Source: Tritrichomonas musculus (Eukaryota; Parabasalia; Tritrichomonadida; Tritrichomonadidae). From it: 64,000 nucleotides of DNA. The position numbers and the translations under genes are program-made. Below the pieces are notes generated by a model. The model was not told the DNA's origin. It made no database searches and saw only the letters and a program-made list of their open reading frames with translations. Positions within the stretch are counted from its first letter, which is position 1. Every line of letters starts with the position of its first letter. Positions 46,672 to 57,323 of the stretch are shown here, piece after piece. The stretch is from the NCBI GenBank assembly GCA_039105265.1, contig JAPFFF010000005.1, positions 5,255,501 to 5,319,500 on the forward strand. The letters run 5' to 3'.

Positions 46672-47696
46672 ATGTAATTTATTTTTTTTTCTTTAAACAA
46701 TAATATATATGATTTTGTTTTATTTACAATGATTATCAAATCAAGGTAATATTCATTTTTAGCAAGAAAATATATAAAATAATTTTATATATTGATGACG
46801 TTTTTTATTGAAAATGAATAATTTTGATTAAATCTAAAAGAAATATAGGAGTAGAATTTGTTATTCATTTAGCGAATCTCATAACCCTAAAATAGTAAAT
46901 TAAAAATTATATATTTTGATATTTATTTAAAAAATTGCACTTATTTTGGCATATTATTGTATGATATACTTATTATATATAGTCATAGAATGCATAATAT
47001 GCAATTAAAAGAAAAAAATGAATAATATATTATAATATTTATTTTTTTTCGCCACTCTTGATATTTTAAAATATGAGATTTCAGTTATAATTTATTATAT
47101 TGCAAAAAGTAATATATAAGTTTATAATATATATTTGCATTATGGTATATTATCAAAAAGTTCTTTTCATTTTTTTCTATAGTACGATGAAAATAGCGCC
47201 AAAAAGTTTGATTTTTTTTATCTTTTGAAAAGGTAAATATATATATTTCCTTTTATCTTTATAAATATTAATATTTCTCTTAATTATTTAAGTAATATGA
47301 TTAATTAATTATATATATATACTATAAAATTGTATAATTATATTTTAAAAAAGAAAATTAGGATAAATTGCTTTTTTAAATTAATTTTATTTTGAAAATA
47401 TCGAAGTAACTTTTTGAGAAAAAAACACCAAAATCATTCATTCAAAAGGTTATCTTCTCAATTTTTTTGAATTTTTATTTCGTGCATTTTATTTTAATTT
47501 CTTATCGTTTTTTTATAGAAAAATAAATTAAATAAGAAATTAATTCTATCGTTTTTATATTGTTATAGTTTTTCATTATCTTTATCATAGTATCATCATA
47601 GTATATTATAATTCCAACTGTATTTTTATATAATAAAATTCAATATTAATTCAAATGTCAAAAAAAAAAAAATAAATCATTTGATAAAAACGTTAA
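46672..47696. other. Intergenic spacer, about 1 kb
   Basis: Very AT-rich with short TA runs (for example near 47310-47325). No coding signal, tRNA or inverted repeat of note is found. An Inr-like TCATT (47677-47681) stands 16 bases before the next ATG. Confidence 0.55.
47677..47681 (+). promoter_or_regulatory. Inr-like initiator TCATT
   Basis: Consensus match to the trichomonad initiator 16 bases before the ATG at 47697; supports that start. Confidence 0.4.
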
Positions 47697-50600
47697 ATGT
47701 CATCTCCAAGAGCAGTTAGATCTCCAAATAAGCCTATTTTAATTACAAAATCCACAAAATCAATATCAGGCAAAACAGTTCAAACAAATCTCCATTCCCC
47801 TACGCAACATAAAAATAGCACCAAAAAGAAAACTAAAACATTCCATTCTGACGCTTCTTCTATTCATCCAAAATCTCAGAAAGAAAGGCAGACCGAAATG
47901 ATGATCGATATCAAAAATTCTTATGGCCCAGATAGTTCTCGTTCACGTAGTAATTCTTATTATAGAGCGTTTTCTCCTCCTCAATTTGGTCAAATATCGC
48001 CTAGAAGAGATAATACTGAATCATTAAAAAGACAAATTAGAGATCAATCGCTGCTTTTATGCCAACAATCGCAATTGATCAAGAAAATTAACACAGATTT
48101 AATACGGACAGAATTAGCTACTGGAACGACATCTCCAGATACAGATATATCTCATCCAAATAGGTTTTCAAATGTCGCTCTAAGGATTCAATATATATTC
48201 GAAAACTATATTAAGAAACATGAAACGCTCAAAAAATTAAAAGATAATTATCAGTTTGATGATCAAATGGATTCTCAATTTAACGATTCTATTAAAAGAG
48301 CACTTCAAGCCGATGAAATTTGCCAAAACGAATTAGGCCCAAATTATTCAATAAATAAGCTTTCTGAAGTTTTAAAAGATGTACATCAAAGCAAAGATAA
48401 TCTCAAAGAATTAAATCAAACCAATAAGTTAGAAAATTCAAATGAAAACGTTGGCATCGCTCCTTTATTAAATGATTTAAAGAAGAAAAGTGCAGAAATA
48501 CACAATGACAACGAAAAGATTGAATCAGATCAGCTCATAGTGCAAATTGTAAAATCATTTTATGAAGATTCAAATAATTATTCTCAGCAACTTGAAGAAG
48601 ATCTTAACCTATCCAAAAAAGTTAGAACTATTTTCAATGAAAGCATTGGTAATGAAGAAATTATAAATTTGGTCAGCACCAACAAAGAATTTTTTGAATT
48701 ATCAAATCAAATTCAACCATCAATCGAGAACATCGACTTATATAGTGAAATAGAAACAAATAAATTCGTATCCGAACAACAGCAGTTAGAATTTGAAAAT
48801 AAAGAGTCATCAAGAGTAATTGGATTTGAAAATCTGGACGAGAAAGCAGATGAAGAAGTCCGAAATCTTCAAAGGCAACTTAAGAAAAAGAATGAAGAGC
48901 TTGAAGAAGCTTATAAAATAATAAAAGAGAAGGGAATCGAAACTGAGCAGCAAAGAAGAGATCGAGAACTTTCTACAAAAGTTCGCGAAGTTTTTTCATC
49001 TGACTCAGATGAAGAAATCCCAAGTTCAATTGGAAAAGATTTTAAATTAGCAAGTTCAATTCGTAAAATTTATCAAAGCAACGAGGAAAAGTATGATCTC
49101 AAAAAATCAAAGCAGGATCAACAAAAAGAAATTGAAGATCTCAGCGCTCAAATATGCAAGCTTAAAGAAGAAATTTTAAATAAAGAATCAGATTCTAACC
49201 AAATTAAAAAAGAAGCTGCCGAAAAGCAAGTTCTAATTGAACAAAAAGAAAATGAACTGAATGAACTAAAGCTAGCGCGAGAAAATCAAACCAGCAAGCT
49301 TAACGAAGAAATTGCAAATAAAGAATTTTATATTAATCAACTTAGAAAAGAAATTGAACAGAAAGAAAAAGAGTTAAATGAATTCAAACAAAATCAAGAA
49401 AATCAAATCAACAACTTCCAACTTAAGCTTTCAAATAAGGATTCTACTATAAATCAGCTCGTAAATGAAAATTCACAACAAAGAAGTTATTATAAACAAA
49501 AAGAAAGAGAGTTGAACCAGATCAAGCAAGAGCAAGAAAATCTAATTAGCAAATTCAATGATGAAAATTCACGTAAAGATTCTTTCGCTGATCAACTTAA
49601 AAATGAGATTTCACAAAAGCAAAGCTTGCTTGAACAAAAAGAAAGAGAGCTGAATGATGCAAGGCAAGCGCAAGAAAATGTAATTAAGAATCTAAAAATA
49701 GAACTTTCAAATAAAGAATCACTGACTGAACAATTTCGAAGAGAAGCAGCAGATAAACAGATTTTAATTGAAGAGAGAGAAAAAGAAATCAACAACTTGA
49801 AATATGATATAATGAACAAAGATTCTACTACAAATCAGCTCAGGAATGAAATTTCAGACAAGCAAAATGTCATCGAGCAAAAAGATAAAGAATTAAACGA
49901 AATCAGGCAATCACAAGATAATCAATTCAACAAGCTGAGGGAAGAAATAAACAATAAAGAAACTGCTCTTAATCAGCTTCGTACTGAGAACTCGCAGCAA
50001 AGAAGCTCGATTGAACAAAAAGAGAAAGAATTCATTGAACTTAAACAATCTCAAGAAAGCCAAATCAATAAGCTCAGGGAAGAGCTTGCCAGCAAGATTG
50101 AATCAAGAGTCCATGCTGATCAGCTTGTTAAAGAAGTTGCAGAACAAAGAAACTTAGTTCAGCAGAAAGAGAAAGAACTCAACGAACTCAGACAGTCACA
50201 AGAAAGTCAAGGCAATAAGCTCAGAGAAGAATTAAACAGCAAAGAATCTGCTCTCGATCAGCTTCGTAAAGAAATCTCTGAAAAGCAAAATATTATTGAT
50301 CAGAAAGAGAAAGAACTCAACGAACTCAGGCAATCGCAAGAAAGCCAAAGCAACAAACTTAGAGAAGAATTAAACAGCAAAGAATCTGCTCTCGATCAGC
50401 TTCGTAAAGAAATCTCAGAAAAGCAAAATATTATTGATCAGAAAGAGAAAGAACTCAACGAACTCAGGCAGTCGCAAGAAAGCCAAAGCAACAAGCTTAG
50501 AGAAGAATTAAACAGCAAAGAATCTGCTCTCGATCAGCTTCGTAAAGAAATCTCAGAAAAGCAAAATATCATCGATCAAAAAGAGAAAGAACTCAACGAT

Positions 50601-52715
50601 CTTAGACAGTCACAAGAAAGCCAAAGCAACAAGCTTAGAGAAGAAATGAAGAGCAAAGATTTTGTCACTGATCAGCTTAGGAATGAAAACTTACAACAAA
50701 AAGTTCTGATTGAGCAGAAAGAAAAAGAAATCAGCCAAATCAAGGATGAAATTTCAAACAAGAATTCCATTTCTGAGCAGCTTAGAAAAGAGATTTCTGA
50801 GAAGCAAAGCACAATTGATCAGAAAGAGAAAGAAATCGGAGATCTTAAGCAATCACAGCAGAATCAGATCAACAAACTCAAAGAAGAAATAAGCAACAAA
50901 GAGTCAGACTGTGAACAGCTGAAGAAAGAAATTCTTTCAAAACAAATCATGATTGATCAGAAAGAGAAAGAAAACAGCGAGCTCAAACAGAAGCAAGAAA
51001 GCCAGATCAACAAGCTCAAAGAAGAGCTCAATAACAAGGACAGCGTAAATGCAGTAGTCGATGCACTCAGAAAAGAAATCACAGAACAAAGGACAATTGT
51101 TGAGCAGAAAGAGAAAGAAATAAGCGAGCTCAAACAGTCGCAAGAAAGGCAAGCAAGCAAATACAAAGAAGAAATGGCAAGCAAAGACTCTTCTGTTGAA
51201 CAGAAAGAAAGAGAATTGAATGAACTCAAGCAGAATCAAGAGAGCCAAGTCAACAAGCTAAAAGAAGAAAATGCAAGAAAAGATTCTGTTGCTGATCAGC
51301 TTAAAAACGAAATTTCACAGAAGCAAAGCTTGCTTGAACAGAAAGAGAAAGAAATTGAAAGACTCAAGCAAGAATTGACAGGCAAAGATTCGTCCGCTTC
51401 TCTTTCCGAACAGCTCAGAAATGAAAACGCACAGCAACGAAATCTAATCGACCAGAAAGAGAAGGAAATCATCAATCTGAAGTCAGAACTCGCAAATAAA
51501 GAAACAGCAACAAATCAGCTCAAGAAAGAAATCACAGAGCAAAAGGCAATTGTTGAGCAGAAAGAGAAGCAGATTAATGAACTAAAGCAAGCACAAGAGA
51601 AGGAAATAAGCAACTTGAAGTCAGAGCTTTCAGATAAAGAAACAACAACAAATCAGCTCAAGAAAGAAATCACAGAGCAAAAGTCAATTGTTGACCAGAA
51701 AGAGAAGCAGCTTAATGAACTAAAGCAAGCACAAGAGAAGGAAATCATCAATCTGAAGTCAGAGCTTTCAGATAAAGAAACAACAACAAATCAGCTCAAG
51801 AAAGAAATCACAGAGCAAAAGTCAATTGTTGACCAGAAAGAGAAGCAGATTAATGAACTAAAGCAAGCACAAGAGAAGGAAATAAGCAACTTGAGGTCAG
51901 AGCTCACAAATAAAGAAACAGCAGCATATCAGCTCAAGAAAGAAATCAACGAGAAAGAGAAAGAAGTGGCTGAGGTAAGAAAGCTTAAAGAAGAAATAAG
52001 TAACAAAGAAGCTACTCTTCATCAGCTTCGATCCGAATTTGCCGAACAAAAGCGAATAAACGATCAAAAATCCAAGGAAAACGAAGAATTGCGTAGCTCA
52101 ATGAGCAGTGCAGACAGTCTCAGAGCCCAAGAAATAGAAGGTCTTAAGAAGGAGCTTCGAATTGCGATTGAAAAGCAGAAAGAACTTGAAATGAGCTCGA
52201 ATAGTGAAGCAAACATCACTCTACAAGAGTTTGACTCTCAATATCAAGACAAGATAAACGAGCTTTCGCACAAATACGAAAGTAGTCAGATGCAACTGAT
52301 ATGTACAAATGAAGAATTATTCAAAGTCAAAAAAGAGCTTAATGATACAAGAAAAGCAGCAGAGGACTTCCGTCAAACTAATGAATTGAAGATTAGTCAA
52401 TTGAAGTTAGAAAACGAAGAATTGGTGCAATCAAGTAGAGAATTTATTTCTAATGCTGAACAAAGTTTGATCGATTTCAAGAAAAAGAATCAGAAAACAT
52501 TGAAATTCGCTGAAGAATGTCGTAGGGTTCTCGCAGGTGATGATGACGAGAGTAAACTTGAATCAGCTAATCTTGATCGACATCTCGCTGAAGAAGTTCG
52601 CCAGATGTTGGCCCCATGCAATGATGATGCAGCTAGTACATCGAGTGTTTCTTCAGCAACAACTGTTGATGAAGAAATTCTGAAAATTATTCAAGGAATG
52701 GTGGAAAAGAGATAA
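47697..52715 (+). CDS. Giant coiled-coil protein with tandem internal repeats
   Basis: A 1,672-aa protein. Residues 1-100 are basic and Ser/Pro-rich (SPRAVRSPNK; SPPQFGQISPRR), likely disordered. Residues about 100-380 are helical and carry recurrent blocks around FE-NYIKKHE and KVRxIF/REVF. From about 390 to 1590 the chain is an almost unbroken coiled coil of Lys, Glu, Gln and Asn built from units of about 46 residues (core QLRKEISEKQ then KEKELNELRQSQESQ). Three copies at nt 50212-50640 are nearly identical. The C-terminus (ESANLDRHLAEEVRQML to IIQGMVEKR) is again distinct. The block [S/R]xVRxxF/L (KVREVFSSD, EVRQMLAPC, SIRKIYQSN) recurs at intervals and may be a binding motif. The design suggests a rod-like cytoskeletal or tethering protein, perhaps of the trichomonad mastigont skeleton (inference). 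No named ortholog recognised. Confidence 0.85.
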   Translation: MSSPRAVRSPNKPILITKSTKSISGKTVQTNLHSPTQHKNSTKKKTKTFHSDASSIHPKSQKERQTEMMIDIKNSYGPDSSRSRSNSYYRAFSPPQFGQISPRRDNTESLKRQIRDQSLLLCQQSQLIKKINTDLIRTELATGTTSPDTDISHPNRFSNVALRIQYIFENYIKKHETLKKLKDNYQFDDQMDSQFNDSIKRALQADEICQNELGPNYSINKLSEVLKDVHQSKDNLKELNQTNKLENSNENVGIAPLLNDLKKKSAEIHNDNEKIESDQLIVQIVKSFYEDSNNYSQQLEEDLNLSKKVRTIFNESIGNEEIINLVSTNKEFFELSNQIQPSIENIDLYSEIETNKFVSEQQQLEFENKESSRVIGFENLDEKADEEVRNLQRQLKKKNEELEEAYKIIKEKGIETEQQRRDRELSTKVREVFSSDSDEEIPSSIGKDFKLASSIRKIYQSNEEKYDLKKSKQDQQKEIEDLSAQICKLKEEILNKESDSNQIKKEAAEKQVLIEQKENELNELKLARENQTSKLNEEIANKEFYINQLRKEIEQKEKELNEFKQNQENQINNFQLKLSNKDSTINQLVNENSQQRSYYKQKERELNQIKQEQENLISKFNDENSRKDSFADQLKNEISQKQSLLEQKERELNDARQAQENVIKNLKIELSNKESLTEQFRREAADKQILIEEREKEINNLKYDIMNKDSTTNQLRNEISDKQNVIEQKDKELNEIRQSQDNQFNKLREEINNKETALNQLRTENSQQRSSIEQKEKEFIELKQSQESQINKLREELASKIESRVHADQLVKEVAEQRNLVQQKEKELNELRQSQESQGNKLREELNSKESALDQLRKEISEKQNIIDQKEKELNELRQSQESQSNKLREELNSKESALDQLRKEISEKQNIIDQKEKELNELRQSQESQSNKLREELNSKESALDQLRKEISEKQNIIDQKEKELNDLRQSQESQSNKLREEMKSKDFVTDQLRNENLQQKVLIEQKEKEISQIKDEISNKNSISEQLRKEISEKQSTIDQKEKEIGDLKQSQQNQINKLKEEISNKESDCEQLKKEILSKQIMIDQKEKENSELKQKQESQINKLKEELNNKDSVNAVVDALRKEITEQRTIVEQKEKEISELKQSQERQASKYKEEMASKDSSVEQKERELNELKQNQESQVNKLKEENARKDSVADQLKNEISQKQSLLEQKEKEIERLKQELTGKDSSASLSEQLRNENAQQRNLIDQKEKEIINLKSELANKETATNQLKKEITEQKAIVEQKEKQINELKQAQEKEISNLKSELSDKETTTNQLKKEITEQKSIVDQKEKQLNELKQAQEKEIINLKSELSDKETTTNQLKKEITEQKSIVDQKEKQINELKQAQEKEISNLRSELTNKETAAYQLKKEINEKEKEVAEVRKLKEEISNKEATLHQLRSEFAEQKRINDQKSKENEELRSSMSSADSLRAQEIEGLKKELRIAIEKQKELEMSSNSEANITLQEFDSQYQDKINELSHKYESSQMQLICTNEELFKVKKELNDTRKAAEDFRQTNELKISQLKLENEELVQSSREFISNAEQSLIDFKKKNQKTLKFAEECRRVLAGDDDESKLESANLDRHLAEEVRQMLAPCNDDAASTSSVSSATTVDEEILKIIQGMVEKR
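50212..50640 (+). repeat. 138-bp tandem repeat, about three near-identical copies
   Basis: A unit of 138 bp (46 codons) repeats three times with only a few substitutions; AAAGAATCTGCTCTCGATCA occurs at 138-bp spacing. It implies recent in-frame expansion of the coiled-coil rod. Confidence 0.85.
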
Positions 52716-52932
52716 AAAAAAATTATTCGAAAATGGAAACTTTCGAATGCCATTTGAGTTAGTGAATAATTCATTTGGTATTAAATGTTAAGAAAAATTC
52801 AATTTTTTGGGTCTTTCTTTGTTTTCAGTTTTTCAATTAAATCTTGACTTATAAAAAGGGGCAAGTCATGATTTTTCGATTTCACTCTATTTTCAATTAA
52901 AATCTTAATAATAATGTTAATAATAAATAATT

Positions 52933-52952
52933 AATATGGATTAATCCATATT
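52933..52952. repeat. Perfect 20-bp palindrome
   Basis: AATATGGATTAATCCATATT is self-complementary over its full length. It lies 14 bp before the TTAA-flanked MITE and downstream of the coiled-coil gene. Role unknown. Confidence 0.6.
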
Positions 52953-52969
52953 TATTAAATATTATTTAA

Positions 52970-53209
52970 GGTACAAATCCAGTACGTTTAGTAACCGCAA
53001 TTTTTTTTGACATTCTCAAAGAATAAGATGACATGTTAAATAAAAAACGATTATTTTCATCCATTTCATATAACATGTCATAATGTTTATTTAAATTGTA
53101 AAATAAGTGTCAAAAACAAACCTAGTCAATTTAAACTTTTTCAGAGACATGCAACTATTCAAATAATAAACGTTCTCCTGTTCAAAAAATAACGTACTGG
53201 ATTTGTACC
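52970..53209. mobile_element. 240-bp TTAA-flanked MITE
   Basis: The ends GGTACAAATCCAGTACGTT (52970-52988) and its exact inverse complement (53191-53209) bound 240 bp with no coding capacity. Both sides are flanked by TTAA (52966-52969 and 53210-53213), the target duplication used by piggyBac and Kolobok-type transposons. An inner hairpin (ATGACATGTTA with TAACATGTCAT, about 53029-53082) fills the middle. It is non-autonomous. The perfect ends suggest recent movement. Confidence 0.75.
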
Positions 53210-53281
53210 TTAAAATATGATATTTTTTAGAAAAATTGAATTAGTATTCGTTATGAGAGCATATTGAAATTTTTGAAAATA

Positions 53282-53353
53282 CAGTATCACGATTAAGTGG
53301 TTTACGACACGAATTAGTGGTTAACGATGAAGTGAATAATTGAAAATTTGAAT
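53282..53353 (+). repeat. Left terminal inverted repeat, 72 bp
   Basis: Begins CAGTATCACGATTAAGTGG and ends GAAAATTTGAAT; identical in inverse orientation to 55531-55602. Confidence 0.92.
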
Positions 53354-53363
53354 TATGTTTTCA

Positions 53364-53416
53364 ATATATATATATATATAAAAAATACGGTAGAAAAAAA
53401 TATACGGTAGAAAAAA
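53364..53416. repeat. TA microsatellite and 17-bp direct duplication
   Basis: An 18-base TA run is followed by two copies of TACGGTAGAAAAAA-type sequence. It lies inside the pogo-like element, 3' of its transposase. Confidence 0.5.
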
Positions 53417-53979
53417 GAACATAAAATTTTACATTTTCTTTAGTAAGGCTCTTGTTATTTCATTAAAAAAAAGAACAAAAGTTTATATTTCGCTAATTAT
53501 CAAATATCACGTTACTAGTTCTTTTAATATTATCCGATTCTCTAAGATTTGCATTGTTAGTACAAATTTCATTGTTACAATTATAGATTGTTTTATCCAA
53601 ATTAAGAGTACAATAGATATTTTCGCATTGTTTTATTGATTTATTTATTGTATCGTCTTAATTTTAGCTTTTAATGGAAATTATCTCGAAATATTTTTAA
53701 ACTCTGTTTTATTGATTTATATAAGCTAATAATGATTTTTCCAATAATAAAACGTTTTTTTAATAATACAAATCAATACTATTTACATTTTCCTATAAAC
53801 CAAATTTCAATATGCATGATGACTTATTGTTTACCTTTCAAAACCGGATAAATTTGCTTTTATTCGTTATAAAACAATTGTATTTTTCATTTAATTCAAT
53901 TTTTATTTTTTTTTTTTTTTTTTTAATCATAAGATATTAATAAAAATTAAAAAGTGGATTTTTATTTATTTTGCATTTT

Positions 53980-55419
53980 TTAGGAAAAGTTTGGGATTTT
54001 TATCCTATAATTTCTAGGAAACACTCCATTTCTTCTTTCTTCCAATACAATCATTTGTGATTCTGATAAATGAATTCCGTTTCTGATCAAATTGTCAATA
54101 TGGCTAGCTTGGTAGTGTCGTACTGATTCGCAACAACTTCGAGCAACTTTTGCTAAAATCAATGTGTTGTCAATTGATGCTTGAGGTATTGGAACGATCC
54201 CTGCACAACGAAAAGCTGAAATTACGCAATCTGGTGCGCTTGCTTGCCACAATGAACGAATTGTTTTAATAGTTTGATTTGTTTGATTTGAGACATCAGG
54301 ATGTTTCCTGAAATTTGAGCAATATCGTTTTGTTGGACCAAACACACCTAAATCTAATGGTTGTGTTTGGTCCGACGAATGTGGAGGTAGAAATATGACT
54401 TTAATTCTGTATAATGCTAAATCTATATTTTCAATTACGTTTTTATGAGCAAGTAAACCATCCATTATAAGTACACAATCGCCAAAATAGTTATTCTGCA
54501 TTCTTTTTGCCATTAAGTGTGGAATAAATTGATGATCAAACCAATATTTGAATGAAACGGAGTTGACGTAACCTGAAGCAGTATGAACTGGTTGGAAGAA
54601 ATATGGTGATACATATTTGTAAATCTCAGAATCAAAAGTAACTCTTTTGACCACTATTTGAGGACTCATCCATGTTCCATCAGCAGAAATGCAATGGAGG
54701 GCTGTAGAAAGTTTGCCACTGCGTGAGACACGATAAGGCGCTGTTGCTTTATTATAATCTTTAGGAACGATGACTCTTAATTCTCTTGCATCCATCCAAT
54801 CTTCAAAACCGCACTCATCTAAATTGAAAATAAATGGAGTAGGAATTCCATTTATCGTTTCATCTAATTGATTGTAATAATCATCTATTTTTTCTTCACT
54901 TGCATCCAGCCTGTCTTCATCCATAGCAATTCCTGGACATGATTTGAATTCGTCAGATAGCTCTTCTTGACAATAGTTTCTTAATGTATCTTGAAGGAGA
55001 TATTTATGAAAACGTAGATATATCATATCTGCAATTTCGTCATAAGTAGGATAACGATTGTTTAAATGGTACTTTCTAATTTCACTTTTAATTATATTCA
55101 ATTCAGCTTTGCTCAATTCTCTTGGTCTGCCATTTGGCCTTTTTCCTCGATGATATTTTTTTATTTGTTGGTGTACTGATGCTTTATTTTTTCCAAAAAG
55201 GTCAGCAATACGTTTTATTGACACATGATAAAGATCGTTTCGAACAGTATCAGCAATTAACCCGACCTGCTCTCTGAAAGTTGTTGCATTTTTATATTCT
55301 TCTGAGTTGACCAACCTTTTAAAAGCTTCTATCTCACTGTCAGTTCCTGTAAAATCTGTAACAAATTCAAGAGGTGGCTGTACATCTTTGAGTCTTGGGT
55401 CAGGATAGTGTCTATTCAT
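53980..55419 (-). CDS. Pogo/Tigger-like DDE transposase
   Basis: A 479-aa protein from ATG 55419 (MNRHYPDPRLKDVQ). Residues about 55-115 contain helix-turn-helix segments (VSIKRIADLFGKNKASVHQQ, then a basic GKRPNGRPRELSK). A second helical DNA-binding region follows (RYPTYDEIADMIYLRFHKY) as in CENP-B-type proteins. The DDE catalytic core shows FNLDECG (about residue 200), CVLIMDGLLAHKN (about 318), and FLPPHSSDQTQPLDLGVFGP (about 345-362). These are the classic three acidic landmarks of the DDE_1 superfamily. The enzyme cuts and pastes its element at TA sites. The gene has no frame break, and 112 bp separates its start from the right terminal repeat. Activity cannot be shown from sequence, but no essential motif is missing. 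Confidence 0.9.
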   Translation of the reverse strand: MNRHYPDPRLKDVQPPLEFVTDFTGTDSEIEAFKRLVNSEEYKNATTFREQVGLIADTVRNDLYHVSIKRIADLFGKNKASVHQQIKKYHRGKRPNGRPRELSKAELNIIKSEIRKYHLNNRYPTYDEIADMIYLRFHKYLLQDTLRNYCQEELSDEFKSCPGIAMDEDRLDASEEKIDDYYNQLDETINGIPTPFIFNLDECGFEDWMDARELRVIVPKDYNKATAPYRVSRSGKLSTALHCISADGTWMSPQIVVKRVTFDSEIYKYVSPYFFQPVHTASGYVNSVSFKYWFDHQFIPHLMAKRMQNNYFGDCVLIMDGLLAHKNVIENIDLALYRIKVIFLPPHSSDQTQPLDLGVFGPTKRYCSNFRKHPDVSNQTNQTIKTIRSLWQASAPDCVISAFRCAGIVPIPQASIDNTLILAKVARSCCESVRHYQASHIDNLIRNGIHLSESQMIVLEERRNGVFPRNYRIKIPNFS

Positions 55420-55530
55420 AAATTTATTGATTTTTTTTCAATTCTCTTAAAATTTGAACTATTTAATTGAATTTTTTTATCTTATTTATTCAAAAATGGT
55501 AAACCACATACATCATGTATTGTAAATATT

Positions 55531-55602
55531 ATTCAAATTTTCAATTATTCACTTCATCGTTAACCACTAATTCGTGTCGTAAACCACTTAATCGTGATAC
55601 TG
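55531..55602 (-). repeat. Right terminal inverted repeat, 72 bp
   Basis: Exact inverse complement of 53282-53353; followed by TA at 55603-55604. Confidence 0.92.
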
Positions 55603-55604
55603 TA

Positions 55605-55947
55605 TAATGAAAAATTCACTCAAAAATGTTTTTCATGATAAAAATGTTTTTCATGATAAAAAAATTATAAACGATTTTTTTTTTTTTATAATTCGATTTT
55701 GGTTTTTTTTTTAAGCACCTACTAAATAAACAATCAACCAAAAGTATTTTTTACACCATCATTTTATTATTTTAAAGCATTTAATTACGCAAATTTCAAA
55801 ATTTCGCAAATATAATTAATATTTAATGTTATATTCTTTCAAAATCACAAAAGATTCATTTTATTATAAGAGATACATTCTATATTTATTGCTATTCACA
55901 CGGATTGCGCAATTTATTTCAATTTAGCTAATATTTAATATAATTTA
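55605..55947. other. Spacer between two transposons
   Basis: AT-rich, with two tandem copies of AATGTTTTTCATGATAAA near 55625-55661. No gene. Confidence 0.5.
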
Positions 55948-57323
55948 AGATGATGAGAGGTGCGAGAACTAAAAAATTTTTTTAAAAACGATCAACTTTA
56001 ATTTTAAAACTTTTGTAATATCTTGGAAAATAGAAAGTATAATTTATTTTTTGCAAAATTAATAAGCATTATATTCTAATATAATAATAAAAATATATTA
56101 ATTTAATATTTATCTTCACTATAAGCAACCAAAACATATGAATTTGCTTATAAAAAACAAATTCATATTTATCTTGATCAATAATCAGTTATTTTTAATA
56201 ATATATTTTAATATATTTATTATTTCTAATTTAACATTTAATTAAGTATTTATAAAATATTTATATTGGATAATTTCGCAAGATATTAATACTTCTATTT
56301 TCCATATTTCATTATTTATAAATATCTCATAATATTGTTTATCTCTAAGGGATAACTATTTAAAATTTATTATAAATTTCAATAATTATTATGTTTCTAG
56401 AATATTATTGAAAACGGCTCGCCAAGAGACATTTTAAAACTCTCCCATTCAAAATAAAGTAATTACTTTATTTTCTCTCAATTGCATTCAATTTTTTTTA
56501 AAAAAATAAAAATTCAAGAAAAATGATATTTCTAATTAAGATATTTTCTTGACAATTTCAGAAATCAATTATTTTATGGTATTGAATATAATAATTTGTG
56601 TTTTGTGGAATTTTAAGCCATTCGGTCGAAATCTTATTATTAACATATTTTACTCAAAATCTTTTACATTTTGAATTTGATGATATACTAATATGTATAT
56701 TTATTTAAAAAATATATTTTCACAGGAAAACTAGAATTAAATATGAAAACTACTGATAAAATTGCATTTTAAGTTTTGAAAATCCCACAGAAAAAATGGC
56801 CCTATCTTTTATGCTAGAACTATTCTAAAATAATAATTATATAATCTAATGCTTATATAAAACTTTGTAAAAACTTTTTAGGGATGAATTTTAAGATATA
56901 TTTAAAATAAAATTTGACCAATTTTTTTTTTGAAAATTTGATAGTTTATACAAATATTTCTATAAGTGCAATCAAAATTATTCTTATAAGCATTCAATAT
57001 CGTTCAAAAATATATATATATTAAAAATGATATTTTTTTTATATTTTTCTTGGAAATGATTATAAAATTTTTTATTGTCTGGTATATTTAATAAAAGTAT
57101 TTTTAATTCTAGTCTTCATGAAATTAAATAAATTGAATATCATCATCATATGTTAATTACCTTTAAATAAATGCTGAATTTGTCACATATTTATGGTATA
57201 TACATAATGTTAGAATGCCTTTTAAAAAAGCTTTTTAATCAAACTTGAAAATCACCAATAATAAATACATTTAAATTTTGGCCTCTATTATTTGAAGTAA
57301 AACTCATAAATAAGAACTTATGA

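Larger units (their letters stand above)
53282..55602. mobile_element. Pogo/Tigger-like DNA transposon, apparently whole
   Basis: A 2,321-bp element with 72-bp terminal inverted repeats that are identical base for base. It is flanked by TA on each side (53280-53281 and 55603-55604), the Tc1/mariner target duplication. It carries one transposase gene on the minus strand. Each end contains two variants of a short motif (TTAAGTGGTTTACGA and TTAGTGGTTAACGA), the probable transposase binding sites. Intact ends plus an intact gene imply a recent insertion. Confidence 0.9.

Noticed and set aside
46672-47696. tRNA or small RNA gene in the 1-kb spacer
   Set aside because: No T-loop (GGTTCRANNCC) or paired acceptor stem was found in this or the other spacers read.
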